DNA from: Pedobacter zeae
GTDB taxonomy: Bacteria > Bacteroidota > Bacteroidia > Sphingobacteriales > Sphingobacteriaceae
Direction: 5' to 3'
DNA length: 64,000 bases
NCBI RefSeq assembly: GCF_014196715.1
Contig: NZ_JACIEF010000003.1
Span: forward strand, 1,145,874 to 1,209,873
The position numbers and the translations under genes were made by a program. A model generated the notes under the pieces. The model was not told the origin of the DNA and did not search any database. It worked only from the letters and a program-made list of their open reading frames with translations. This document shows, one piece after another, positions 35,688 to 45,244 of the stretch (position 1 is the stretch's first letter; each line of letters opens with the position of its first letter).

Positions 35688-36122
35688 TTATCCAACCATT
35701 ACTTTGGCAGTAATAGCCAGTCTGTTCCAGGCATTAATAGTCACTATAGCCATAATAATCTGTGCCAGTTCCTGTTCATTAAAAAAGCTTGCCGCTTTTT
35801 GATAGGTTGCATCAGAAACATGGTGGCTGATTAAAGTAACTTCTTCCGTTAAGGCCAGCACGGCTTCTTCCTGTGCTGTAAATAAAGTGGTTTCTCTCCA
35901 GGCATTGAGTAAGTACAAACGTTGTTCGGTTTCCCCTATTTTGCGGGCATCTGTAGCATGCATATTTAAACAGAAAGCACAGCCGTTAATTTGCGATGCA
36001 CGCATTTTAATCAGTTCCAGAAGAATTGGATCCAGTTTGCTGGTTGATAAATATTTTTCTAAGCCATACATGGCCTGGTAAGCTGCAGGCTCTACTTTTT
36101 GAATGTTAATTCTATTTTCCAT
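35688..36122 (-). CDS. Carboxymuconolactone decarboxylase/AhpD-like protein
   Basis: A 144-residue helical protein with the AhpD-type motif C48-A-F-C51-L-N-M-H55 (NGCAFCLNMH), the redox CxxC plus histidine that defines the peroxidase-active branch of this family. It begins with the MxxxY...LEKYL helix typical of small AhpD-like proteins. Expected role is alkylhydroperoxidase or disulfide chemistry in the cytoplasm. No peroxiredoxin AhpC gene is adjacent. Its start is 314 bases from the Crp/Fnr-like gene on the same strand. Confidence 0.88.
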   Translation of the reverse strand: MENRINIQKVEPAAYQAMYGLEKYLSTSKLDPILLELIKMRASQINGCAFCLNMHATDARKIGETEQRLYLLNAWRETTLFTAQEEAVLALTEEVTLISHHVSDATYQKAASFFNEQELAQIIMAIVTINAWNRLAITAKVMVG

Positions 36123-36204
36123 TTTACTTGTTTTTTGATGATGATGTAAAGGTCTGCAACTTAAAAATCAAAAAACTTAATGTAGTTTAAGAAATGAATT
36201 TTCT

Positions 36205-36428
36205 AACCGCAAAGGGCACAAAGGCTTTTGCGATTGCGCTAAGTAGGGTTAAAAGTTAGGGTAGTTCGCCATTAAAAGCTACTCGATAAATTTAGGCGAT
36301 TCGTCCTTTCGACCGTAGTGGAGAAATCTATGGGTAATTTATTTAATAATAGAACTTACAGATTTCTCCGCTTTGCTCCAGTCGAAATGACGAAATCAAT
36401 TAACCCAACTCCGCGAACTTTGCGGTTA
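36205..36428. repeat. Nested palindromic dispersed elements
   Basis: An outer inverted pair AACCGCAAAG ... CTTTGCGGTT encloses a second palindrome at 36301-36393. The inner one begins TCGTCCTTTCGACCG(...)GGAGAAATC and ends GATTTCTCCG(...)CAGTCGAAATGACGA. One repeat thus sits inside another. They fill most of the 314-base gap between two minus-strand genes, where no coding sequence is seen. Confidence 0.75.
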
Positions 36429-36436
36429 ACAAACGA

Positions 36437-37006
36437 TTACTTCTTCGCCCTGATTTTACTTAAAAATTCTGGTGTAAAGCCCAGATAAGAAGCCAGCATA
36501 TACTGCGGCACACGCTGCACAAATTCAGGAAATAAACTGTTAAAGTGGCTGTACCTTTCTTCTGCAGTCTGGCTGTACAGGAATTTTATCCGCCGCTGCG
36601 AAGCCTGATGGTTTTTCTGCAGGATCAACCTGAAATACCGCTCCAGCTTGGGCAGTTTGAAAAACATTTCATCATAATGATGATGAGCGATGGAAATGAC
36701 TTCTGTGGCTTCTGCTGCCTGTATATAAAATTCTGTTGGTTGTTGGAAAAGGAAACTGGTTAAATCGGTGATCCACCAGTTTTCGATGGCGAACTGTGTA
36801 GTCTGCTCACTACCTTTAATATCAATAAAATATAACCTCAGGCAGCCTTTTACAACAAAATAATTTGCCCTGCAGGTTTGGCCTTCTGTTAATAAAAATG
36901 CTTTCTTTTTTACGGAAAAAGATTGGAGTAACGGAGCAAGAATTTCCTGTTCATCGTTACTCAAATCTATATATTTATTCATGTGCTTATAAAGTGCGCT
37001 ACCCAT
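36437..37006 (-). CDS. Crp/Fnr family transcriptional regulator
   Basis: A 189-residue regulator with a cyclic-nucleotide-binding-like beta-roll (about 20-115) and a short C-terminal helix-turn-helix (VPQYMLASYLGFTPEFLSKI). The protein stops just after the recognition helix, as Bacteroidota members of this family often do. The residues that bind cAMP phosphate in true CRP are not obvious, so the signal is unknown. An internal ATG at 36982 (MNKYIDLS) is an alternative start. Confidence 0.88.
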   Translation of the reverse strand: MGSALYKHMNKYIDLSNDEQEILAPLLQSFSVKKKAFLLTEGQTCRANYFVVKGCLRLYFIDIKGSEQTTQFAIENWWITDLTSFLFQQPTEFYIQAAEATEVISIAHHHYDEMFFKLPKLERYFRLILQKNHQASQRRIKFLYSQTAEERYSHFNSLFPEFVQRVPQYMLASYLGFTPEFLSKIRAKK

Positions 37007-37061
37007 TGTTATACTATTGATAAGCTAAAATAGGTATAATTGTAACAACGCAATCAATAGC

Positions 37062-37841
37062 TTAAAGTGAAAATGCTTTGTATATGGGGTGTGCATATTC
37101 CCCCCAGTTTTTCATTGCCCCCAGTAATATTGCTTTTAAACCTTTGTTATCGATAGGTTTCCCTTTTGTTGGTGCACTTAAGTCTTTTTCAGGAACGCTT
37201 ACTTCTGTTACCTTGGTTGCAAACCAGGTTACATTTTCATGCGGTAAAGCTAAACCTAAAATCATGCCCGGTAATCCGGTAAAAGATTCAGGGCCGCCCG
37301 AGACTGCGATCTGGTTGCTATAATAGGCTACTACGTAAACCGAATCCATAATAATAGCATTGGCCCTACGGCATTCGTAACCTGCAATGTCGCGTGTTTC
37401 GTCAGTAATTTTCCAGTTGATTTTCCGTAAACTGTCTTTAACAAGGTAAGTATCTTCGTACACGTTTTTTTGCGTAATACTGGTTTGCTGATCGAAATTA
37501 GTAGCTATGGTATTTTTTAAATCGGCCAATACATCAGAGGATAGCCAATTGTTTGCCGTTTCTTCTACAGCCGGCCATTTATATAAACTTTTATCCTTGG
37601 TAAAGCTCAGGGTGCTTTTGGCGATTTTAAACTGTGGATTGTTCTTTTTATACTGTTCAAAAGCCTCCTTCATGTAGGTTTCATTTTCCTTATCGATCTT
37701 CTTTTTGATCAAGGCATACATGTTGGATCTTTTCTCGAATTCGATCACGCCATTTTGAACAAAGTGTACATTTTGGGCAAAAAGATTATTGCTGATGGAA
37801 ATGACAGCAAACAGGATGATATATGTTAATGTAGTTTTCAT
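37062..37841 (-). CDS. GLPGLI family secreted protein
   Basis: A 259-residue protein with a signal peptide ending LFAQN and the family-naming motif as GLPGM (189-193) inside FTGLPGMILGLALP. The middle part (ITDETRDIAGYECRRA) is also typical. GLPGLI proteins are Bacteroidota-specific and lie next to outer-membrane barrel genes. Here the barrel gene ends 5 bases from this start codon on the same strand and is transcribed first. The function is unknown; a periplasmic or outer-membrane partner of the barrel is the reasonable inference. Confidence 0.9.
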   Translation of the reverse strand: MKTTLTYIILFAVISISNNLFAQNVHFVQNGVIEFEKRSNMYALIKKKIDKENETYMKEAFEQYKKNNPQFKIAKSTLSFTKDKSLYKWPAVEETANNWLSSDVLADLKNTIATNFDQQTSITQKNVYEDTYLVKDSLRKINWKITDETRDIAGYECRRANAIIMDSVYVVAYYSNQIAVSGGPESFTGLPGMILGLALPHENVTWFATKVTEVSVPEKDLSAPTKGKPIDNKGLKAILLGAMKNWGEYAHPIYKAFSL

Positions 37842-37846
37842 GACCG

Positions 37847-40651
37847 TTATTTTTGTGTTTTAATACCACCGCCCATTTTATTAAAGTCCCATGATACAGA
37901 GAACATTAAATACCTCCTGATGGTAGTATAGCTGCTTTGGCTGATCATGGTGTTAGATGCCGAACGGTTAAAGCCGATATTCTGGTTAAGAATATCATTT
38001 ACTGTAGCAGAGAATTTTAAATTTTCTGATTTAAAGAATTTTTTGCTTAGGGCTGCGTTCCAGATAAGACGCTCAAAACTTTCAGTAAGCACTTGTGTTT
38101 TTCCATTGTACTGGTATTCTGCATCTGTTGATAGTTCAAATTTCGCCGGTAATTGCACGTAACCCGATGCGTAACCTGCCCATCCCCAACCATCACTGTT
38201 ACGGCCAATACTGGCTCTTGCCATATTATACGAAGGGCCAAAGCGGCCATAAAAACTATAGCTTTTATCTTTGTATTTCGAGATGTTGATCCCTCCGCTA
38301 TAGCTGTAGTTTTTAGTATTATTTAAGGTTCTGCCTAAATCGGTGGTAATAAAATTATAAGAAGAATTTCCATTTGCGCTTACATTCAAACCAGCATTTA
38401 TTTCGCCAAGCGCGTTTATTTTCCTGTTTATCTGCGCATCTAAATAGAAATTTGTCGGCATTTTACCATTGAAATTGATGTAGCGATAGGTACTTTTACC
38501 AATACCATCAGTAGTTACATCGCTAATAATGGGATTGGAAATAAAGCCGTAGGAGCCGCTTAACCAAAGCGATTGATTGGTTAGCACTTTGTAAGAATTA
38601 TAACTCGCGCTAACATTGCTTCTGAACGACGGTCTTAAATTCTGATTTCCTTCCACGATGTTAAAAGGATCATTATTTACCCTTACCGGCTGAAGTTGAT
38701 CAAGTGAGGGCTGGGTGGTATTCCCGTTATAGTTAATTCTGAGCGATTTCTGTTGAGAAAAACGATATTGGTAAGATGCCTGTGGCATATAATTAATAAA
38801 GTTTCTTAAATAGGTTTTATTGCGGTAAATATCATCCTGCTTAAAATTTACGCCACTAAACTTCGATCCAAAATTGATTACGGTTTTGCCTTTTTTATAA
38901 TTGAAAATGGCTCCCCCCTGGTTAATGGTCTGGTTCAGTTCAAAATTGTTACTAAAGAGTGTATCCAGAACGTCGAACATGCCGCCTCCTGATTGGTTAA
39001 ACGATCTGCGGTCTGATTTTCCATTCATTAAAGTTAAACCATAGTTTACAATCACTGTTAAGGTTTTAGAGAGCGGTTCAGTATAGGCTGTATTTAGTTT
39101 GAACGAATTATTGGTGATATTATTTACCTTTAATTGATTGGTAAGACTGTCTATTGTCCCGGTTCCCGTTACGTTTGCCCGTTTGTTCTGCGAATTTAAG
39201 TACCCTTCGCTATTACTCTTGTTGATGGATTGATTTAAATTTAAGGATAATGTACGCCCTTTTTTCTTTAATTTTTTAGTGAATAAAACATTCATGTTAA
39301 AACTTTGATCATCCACTTCATTGCTTAATGTTCTGTTTGACGAATTTAGAAATTTATCATTTTCACCAAGCGTTTCGGTTTCAAAGGAATTTGAGGTATT
39401 CCCTTTTTTCAAAGACCCATCAACATTCACTTTCATGGTTAAAGTCGTATCGATTTTTAGCTCATACATCGCATCGAGCTTTTGCTTTAACATGTCATTA
39501 TCAAATGATTCATTAGAGGTATTGTTCTGTACGCCCGATTCTAAATTGTTCTGGCTTATTGAGTTTCTATTTCCCTGAACCCTAATCGACCCAATTTTAT
39601 AATTCGTATTTAACGATTCTTTATCCTTATTCCATTTGCTGTCATAGTGTAGCCCGCCCGTTCTGGCTACAGGCAGGCCCTGGCCGCTATACTGTCCGTC
39701 GTAACTATCAAAATCATCGCCGCCAAAGCTAAAATACATTCCGCCGTCATCACCCATTGTTAAGCTGCTCGATCCACTGTATTTATCGCGGTCATCCCAG
39801 CCTAAACCCACTGTTCCGTTATTGCCTAAAATACCATAGGCCGAGAATTTCTTCTTCCCCCAGAATTTGTTGAACATGGCCTGTCCCTGGTAAAAATCTT
39901 TGGTGCCATAACCACCCTGGGCTTTACCGAAATAACCGTTCTTTTTATCTTCCTTTAGTTTAATGTTAAGTGTTTTCGTTTTTTCACCATCATCAACACC
40001 GGTGAAACTGGCCTGATCGCTGGCTTTATCATAAAGCTGAACCGATTCTACCATGTCGGCCCGAAGGTTTTTAGTTACCAAGGTTGGGTCGTCGCCGAAA
40101 AACTCTTCCCCATCTACCAATACTTTCGGAACCGTTTTTCCCTGTGCTGTGATTTTTCCATCTTTATCTACCTGGAAGCCTGGGAACTGTTTAATCAGGT
40201 CTTCCACTTTCGAATTGGGCTCAATGTGATATGCTTTAGGATCGAACTCGGTTGTATCGCCCTTTATCTTGATGGCCGTACGGTTTCCTTTAATAATTAC
40301 ATCGGCAAGTATTTTAGCCATTCCGGTGAGATTAATCCTGCCATAATCTTTAACCTGGCTGGTCGAATCTAAAGTAAAATGATCAACAAAATCGGCATAT
40401 TTTGGATAAGAAACCAACAGGATAAACTTTCCGTTTTTAATGCCACTGAGTTCGAAGGTGCCATTTTCTGCAGTCCTGGTAAATTTCACCAGTGTCGAAT
40501 CTTTTGCATTTAAAATGGCAACGGAAGTTCCGGATAAAAGAGTGGTAGAAGCGGTATCAATCGTTCGGCCTTTAATAATATGGAGGTCCTGTGCCTTTGA
40601 GTAGGAGGAGATCAGGGCCAAAAAGCACAGCGAGAGTAAAAGACGTTTCAT
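37847..40651 (-). CDS. Outer-membrane beta-barrel protein, TonB-receptor-like with carboxypeptidase-regulatory-like domain
   Basis: A 934-residue exported protein (signal ending YSKAQD). Residues about 25-110 form a carboxypeptidase regulatory-like beta sandwich (IKGRTIDTASTTLLSGTSVA). Residues about 125-220 look like a TonB-plug domain with DLIKQFPGFQVDKDGKITAQ and VLVDGEEFFGDDP. The rest consists of many amphipathic strands of an OMP_b-brl_3 type barrel, ending in an aromatic-rich strand. There is no obvious TonB box. It is paired with the GLPGLI gene downstream. Such pairs are widespread in Bacteroidota and have no settled substrate. Confidence 0.9.
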   Translation of the reverse strand: MKRLLLSLCFLALISSYSKAQDLHIIKGRTIDTASTTLLSGTSVAILNAKDSTLVKFTRTAENGTFELSGIKNGKFILLVSYPKYADFVDHFTLDSTSQVKDYGRINLTGMAKILADVIIKGNRTAIKIKGDTTEFDPKAYHIEPNSKVEDLIKQFPGFQVDKDGKITAQGKTVPKVLVDGEEFFGDDPTLVTKNLRADMVESVQLYDKASDQASFTGVDDGEKTKTLNIKLKEDKKNGYFGKAQGGYGTKDFYQGQAMFNKFWGKKKFSAYGILGNNGTVGLGWDDRDKYSGSSSLTMGDDGGMYFSFGGDDFDSYDGQYSGQGLPVARTGGLHYDSKWNKDKESLNTNYKIGSIRVQGNRNSISQNNLESGVQNNTSNESFDNDMLKQKLDAMYELKIDTTLTMKVNVDGSLKKGNTSNSFETETLGENDKFLNSSNRTLSNEVDDQSFNMNVLFTKKLKKKGRTLSLNLNQSINKSNSEGYLNSQNKRANVTGTGTIDSLTNQLKVNNITNNSFKLNTAYTEPLSKTLTVIVNYGLTLMNGKSDRRSFNQSGGGMFDVLDTLFSNNFELNQTINQGGAIFNYKKGKTVINFGSKFSGVNFKQDDIYRNKTYLRNFINYMPQASYQYRFSQQKSLRINYNGNTTQPSLDQLQPVRVNNDPFNIVEGNQNLRPSFRSNVSASYNSYKVLTNQSLWLSGSYGFISNPIISDVTTDGIGKSTYRYINFNGKMPTNFYLDAQINRKINALGEINAGLNVSANGNSSYNFITTDLGRTLNNTKNYSYSGGINISKYKDKSYSFYGRFGPSYNMARASIGRNSDGWGWAGYASGYVQLPAKFELSTDAEYQYNGKTQVLTESFERLIWNAALSKKFFKSENLKFSATVNDILNQNIGFNRSASNTMISQSSYTTIRRYLMFSVSWDFNKMGGGIKTQK

Positions 40652-40788
40652 AGATAAAGTTTGATTTGGTTGGACGAATATAAACTAATGAGTTAGTTGC
40701 AGAAAATGCTTTAACCTTTTTTAACAAATTAAAAGCCTAAGCCTTGGCCATTACATTTAAAAGCACCTATCTTTAATAAAAAGATGAC

Positions 40789-42600
40789 ATGAAATTACCT
40801 TCTCTCCAACAGCTTTACAGTGGGTTTATAAATGTAATTAAACGTTTCCCATTACAGTTTATCTTCGCTGTGGCTGCAACTATCTGTTCCTGTTATTACA
40901 TCCAAATTTCAGACTACCGGTATCATTCAGAACAAAATGAAATACTCGAAGGCCACCTGTTAAAAGCAATAGCCATTTTAAACCTGGCGCTTACGCTCGT
41001 ATTGGCGCTCGATTTAATTTCAGAACGGAACCAGTATCAACCGGCAAAAAAATGGCTGTTACGACTTGGAGGCATCCTGATGTCTGCAATCCTGTATTTC
41101 AGCCTCGATCCGGTGAATTATTCAGCCGATCTTTACCGCATTTTCCTGTTCGCCTTTGCCTTCCATTTGCTTGTAGCATTTGCTCCATTTATCGGGCACG
41201 AAAAAATGAATGGTTTTTGGCAGTTTAACAAAACACTCTTTTTAAGGTTTCTAACATCTGCGCTTTACTCTGCCGTGTTATATGCCGGTTTGGCCATTGC
41301 CCTGGTGGCCATTAACGGGTTGTTTAATGCAGATATCAGGTGGCCAACTTACATGACCTTATTTGCGATCATCACCGCCGGATTTAGTACCACCTTCTTT
41401 CTGGCCGGAATCCCTACCGATTATAAATTGCTTGAGCAAGATCAAAGCTACCCGAAAGGCCTGAAAATATTTGCCCAGTTTGTGCTTATTCCGCTTGTAA
41501 CCATTTACCTGGCCATCTTACTGATTTACGAACTTAAAATCGCAGTACAATGGCAATTGCCTAAAGGGCTGGTATCGAGCCTGATTTTAGGCTATTCAGT
41601 ATTTGGTATTTTATCGTTGTTGTTGGTTTACCCGGTTAAAGATACCGAAGGAAACAACTGGATCAGACTATTCTCGAGGTTCTTTTACATCATGTTGATC
41701 CCTTTGGTGGTACTGTTGCTATTGGCTGTGTGGAAGAGGGTTGGCCATTACGGGATTACCGAAAGCAGGTATATTTTAACCGCACTTGCACTATGGTTGA
41801 CAGGTATAACCATTTATTTTCTTTTCAGTAAAAAACAGAATATTAAGGTGATCCCGATAAGCTTGTGCATCATTTCGCTTTTGGCTACCTATGGCCCGCA
41901 GAGTGCCTTTTCAGTTTCGAAGTTCTCGCAGTTAAGCCGTTTAAAAACAATAATGAAAAGCCGGGAAAAAGAGGATGTGAAAGAAAGGCCTGCTGTAATC
42001 AGGTACCTGGTTTATACCCATGGATTAAAAACTTTACAGCCTTTCACAAAAAAAGACCTTGGCAAAATCGAGGAAAAAATAGATAATTCCAATAACTACC
42101 GGTACACTATGCGCATGAACAAGGTGGATACGGCCTTGGCCATTTTTAAGGTTAAAGGTGATAAAACTTACGACCCTGGTGTAAACATTACCCTCCAAAA
42201 TGATGAAAACCAGGTTTTAAATGTTAAAGGGTATGATTACCTGATCGAACTTGATGGATATCCCGGAGAAAAAGTAACCCGTCTTTACGGTACAGATTTA
42301 ACAACTAGTAACACCAACACCCAAATCTCCCTATTGGTTAATCATCAGTCGGCTTTGCTCATCGAATTAAAGGCCGTGTTCGATCAGGCAGTGAAGGCAT
42401 ATAAAAAAGGGACATTAAAATCAACCGGTAAAAAGCAGGAATTTCTTTATCCGGCAAAGCTGATGAGTGTTTCTAAAAACATCAACGGTTATCAGTACAC
42501 CATTGTTATCACTTCTCTGGAAAGTACTTACTACGAAGGTAATGAAGATGATTATTTCTGGAACAATAGCAGGAGCTATCTGCTCATTAGAAAACTTTAA
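40789..42600 (+). CDS. DUF4153 polytopic membrane protein
   Basis: A 603-residue protein whose first 380 residues contain many hydrophobic segments, followed by a soluble C-terminal domain of about 220 residues. The DUF4153 pattern is suggested by the LYRIFLFAFAFHLLVAFAPF and WLTGITIYFLFS segments and the mid-protein P-rich turns. The family is of unknown function. The C-terminal part contains repeated beta-like stretches (YDYLIELDGYPGEKVTRLYG). The gene diverges from the outer-membrane barrel gene and has its own terminator. Confidence 0.75.
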   Translation: MKLPSLQQLYSGFINVIKRFPLQFIFAVAATICSCYYIQISDYRYHSEQNEILEGHLLKAIAILNLALTLVLALDLISERNQYQPAKKWLLRLGGILMSAILYFSLDPVNYSADLYRIFLFAFAFHLLVAFAPFIGHEKMNGFWQFNKTLFLRFLTSALYSAVLYAGLAIALVAINGLFNADIRWPTYMTLFAIITAGFSTTFFLAGIPTDYKLLEQDQSYPKGLKIFAQFVLIPLVTIYLAILLIYELKIAVQWQLPKGLVSSLILGYSVFGILSLLLVYPVKDTEGNNWIRLFSRFFYIMLIPLVVLLLLAVWKRVGHYGITESRYILTALALWLTGITIYFLFSKKQNIKVIPISLCIISLLATYGPQSAFSVSKFSQLSRLKTIMKSREKEDVKERPAVIRYLVYTHGLKTLQPFTKKDLGKIEEKIDNSNNYRYTMRMNKVDTALAIFKVKGDKTYDPGVNITLQNDENQVLNVKGYDYLIELDGYPGEKVTRLYGTDLTTSNTNTQISLLVNHQSALLIELKAVFDQAVKAYKKGTLKSTGKKQEFLYPAKLMSVSKNINGYQYTIVITSLESTYYEGNEDDYFWNNSRSYLLIRKL

Positions 42601-42619
42601 ACTAAGCGGTCTCTGATAA

Positions 42620-42651
42620 AAAGCCAATCTTTAAACAGATTGGCTTTTTTG
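42620..42651 (+). terminator. Rho-independent terminator
   Basis: AAGCCAATCT-TTAAAC-AGATTGGCTT forms a 10-bp stem followed by a T-run, about 20 bases after the DUF4153 stop. Confidence 0.9.
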
Positions 42652-42842
42652 TTTGTCGATATTCCAAAAAACAGGCAGGTTTTCGTATAGGTTATTTAAG
42701 CGTTCGTCTATAAATACCAGCCTGTGGTATAATAGCCTCGAATCGGCTGAAACGTTTTCAATGTATCGTAGTCTTATTTACAAAACCACCTAATAATTAG
42801 GGATTTAAAATAAAGATTTACAAACATAAAAATATTAAGGTC

Positions 42843-43481
42843 ATGAAAACTTCTATCAAAAATTTATTCGCAGCAGCATTAGTAATGGTTACTTTAAGCA
42901 GCGCAACAGTGGTAGCAAACGCAACAGAAAATAATGCCAACTACACTGCATTAACAAAAGTTAAAAACATCAGCAAAATTGTGGTATCAGGAAATGTGAA
43001 ACTGATCCTTGTTCAGGATGCCAAAGAAAGTGTTGAGGTGTATGATCAGTATTACACCAAAAATGCCTTGGTGCAACAACAGGGAGCAGAATTGAGGATC
43101 AGTTCTTTTGATAAAAATGCTTTAACCGTAATTGCCCACGTAAATAATTTAACTGCTATTGAAGCTTCAAATACCGCAAGTGTAAGCACTGCCGGCAATT
43201 TTAACCTGTTAAACTTAAGCATTGTTTTAAATGATGAGGCATCGGCAGATATTAAAGCCAATACCGTTAGCTTATCAACAAATGTGAAAGATGGCGCATC
43301 TTTAAAATTAGAAGGTACCACTGATTTGCACCAGGCTGTAATGGGAGTAGCATCCAAAGTAAACTTAGATGGTTTTACTGCTCAGGAAAGTAATACCAGG
43401 TTAACAGGAAAAACACTTTTGGCAAACAACAAATCGCGTTACGATGATATACAGGTTTCTTTATTAGAAAAATTATTCTAA
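42843..43481 (+). CDS. Secreted GIN-domain (DUF2807-like) protein
   Basis: A 212-residue protein with a signal peptide (ending VVANATEN). The body is a single-stranded beta-helix type domain in the style of the head-GIN/DUF2807 family: ISKIVVSGNVKLILVQ, then AVEASNTASVSTAGNFN-like turns with N/D/S-rich corners. Related in pattern to the DUF4097-like protein at 15428. Role unknown, presumably at the cell surface or periplasm. It has a strong promoter-free upstream leader with no Shine-Dalgarno. Confidence 0.75.
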   Translation: MKTSIKNLFAAALVMVTLSSATVVANATENNANYTALTKVKNISKIVVSGNVKLILVQDAKESVEVYDQYYTKNALVQQQGAELRISSFDKNALTVIAHVNNLTAIEASNTASVSTAGNFNLLNLSIVLNDEASADIKANTVSLSTNVKDGASLKLEGTTDLHQAVMGVASKVNLDGFTAQESNTRLTGKTLLANNKSRYDDIQVSLLEKLF

Positions 43482-43500
43482 CTCCATCATATATTTACCA

Positions 43501-43535
43501 AAAAGGCGCTGAATTTACATTCAGCGCCTTTTTTA
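43501..43535. terminator. Bidirectional rho-independent terminator
   Basis: AAAAGGCGCTGAA and TTCAGCGCCTTTTTT pair over 13 bases with a short loop. It serves the GIN-domain gene and the convergent ALDH gene. Confidence 0.9.
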
Positions 43536-43578
43536 GTCTCTAGCTTTTTCATGCACCCAGTTACAAACGGAGACGATG

Positions 43579-45120
43579 TTATAAATCAAATTTTATGCCC
43601 TGCGCCAAAGGCAAAGTATTCGAGTAATTAATGGTATTGGTTTGCCTGCGCATGTAGGCCTTCCAGGCATCCGAACCACTTTCCCTGCCACCACCGGTTT
43701 CTTTCTCACCGCCAAAAGCACCACCTATTTCGGCACCTGAAGTGCCGATATTGACGTTGGCTATACCACAGTCAGACCCATTGGCCGATAAGAACTGCTC
43801 TGCCTCTCTTAAATTCAATGTCATAATGGCCGACGATAATCCTTGCGGAACAGCATTTTGTAAGGCAATGGCCTCATCCAATGTTTTATATTTAATCAGG
43901 TATAAAATTGGTGCAAAGGTTTCATGTTGAACAATCTCAAAATCATTGTTAACCTCCGCAATACAGGGTTTTACATAACATCCGCTTGCATAGTCGTCAC
44001 CAGATAAAATGCCGCCTTCTACCACGAATTTACCTCCTTCGGCCTTACATTTTGCGATCGAATCCTGGTAGGCTGCAACCGCATTGGTATCGATGAGCGG
44101 GCCCACATGGTTATTTTGATCCAAGGGATCGCCGATACGCAATTGGGCGTAGGCCTTTACCAGTTTAGCGGTAAAAGTATCATATACACTCTCGTGAATA
44201 ATTAACCTCCTGGTAGAAGTGCAACGCTGGCCTGCTGTGCCAACTGCGCCAAATACCGCACCGATTAAACTCATATCTAGATCTGCATGTTCTGAAATAA
44301 TAATGGCATTATTGCCACCAAGTTCAAGCAGGCTTTTGCCTAACCTTGCGCCAACTGCAGCGGCAACTGCCTTGCCCATTCGGGTCGATCCGGTAGCAGA
44401 AATTAAAGGGATGCGCCCGTCATGGGTCATGAGTTCGCCAACTTCCCTATCTCCTAAAACCAGGTTGCAAACGCCTTCTGCCACATTATTGGCTTTAAAA
44501 ACGCTTGCAATAATATGCTGACAGGCAATAGCAGTTAAAGGTGTTTTTTCTGATGGCTTCCAAATACACACATTACCACAAACCAAAGCCAAAGCCGCAT
44601 TCCAGCTCCAAACCGCTACCGGGAAATTAAATGCCGAAATAATACCCACAATACCCAGCGGATGCCATTGTTCGTACATGCGGTGGCTGGGGCGTTCGCT
44701 GTGCATGGTTAAACCATAAAGCTGCCTCGATAAACCCACAGCGAAATCGCAGATGTCGATCATTTCCTGTACTTCGCCAAAGCCCTCCTGCAAACTTTTC
44801 CCCATTTCGTAAGACACCAAGGTGCCCAGTGCCTCTTTATTCTCGCGCAGGGCATCGCCAAACTGACGTACAATTTCTCCTCTTTTGGGAGCCGGAACCG
44901 AACGCCAGGTGATAAATGCTTCCTGGGCTTTAATTACAACACTATCATAATCAGCGGCGTCTGCAACTTTGGCCGTAGCAATCAGCTTGCCATCTACAGG
45001 AGAATAACTGTCTAATGTTTGGGTGTTTGCCACTCCGCCCCAGTTACTTCCTGTGCTAAATGCTGCATTATTGGCTTTTATGCCTAATCTGTTTAAAATA
45101 GATTGAATAGCTGTAGTCAT
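43579..45120 (-). CDS. ALDH7-type aldehyde dehydrogenase (alpha-aminoadipic semialdehyde dehydrogenase-like)
   Basis: A 513-residue aldehyde dehydrogenase of the antiquitin/AmaB group. Diagnostic segments are WHPLGIVGIISAFNFPVAVW, the general-base glutamate in LLELGGNNAI and the nucleophile cysteine in AGQRCTSTRRL. C-terminal GTSGAEIGGAFGGEKETGGG is typical of ALDH7. The likely reaction is oxidation of alpha-aminoadipate semialdehyde to 2-aminoadipate in lysine catabolism, with NAD. No other lysine genes are next to it, so the substrate remains an inference. Confidence 0.88.
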   Translation of the reverse strand: MTTAIQSILNRLGIKANNAAFSTGSNWGGVANTQTLDSYSPVDGKLIATAKVADAADYDSVVIKAQEAFITWRSVPAPKRGEIVRQFGDALRENKEALGTLVSYEMGKSLQEGFGEVQEMIDICDFAVGLSRQLYGLTMHSERPSHRMYEQWHPLGIVGIISAFNFPVAVWSWNAALALVCGNVCIWKPSEKTPLTAIACQHIIASVFKANNVAEGVCNLVLGDREVGELMTHDGRIPLISATGSTRMGKAVAAAVGARLGKSLLELGGNNAIIISEHADLDMSLIGAVFGAVGTAGQRCTSTRRLIIHESVYDTFTAKLVKAYAQLRIGDPLDQNNHVGPLIDTNAVAAYQDSIAKCKAEGGKFVVEGGILSGDDYASGCYVKPCIAEVNNDFEIVQHETFAPILYLIKYKTLDEAIALQNAVPQGLSSAIMTLNLREAEQFLSANGSDCGIANVNIGTSGAEIGGAFGGEKETGGGRESGSDAWKAYMRRQTNTINYSNTLPLAQGIKFDL

Positions 45121-45244
45121 ATCTCTATCGGTTTACACAAAAAAACAAAAAATTACGCTAAAGGTGGTTACATTTGGTGCTTTACTTTTACCACAATACT
45201 TAATATCTTGCTTTAAAGATAACTGACTTATAAAATCTTAAAAA

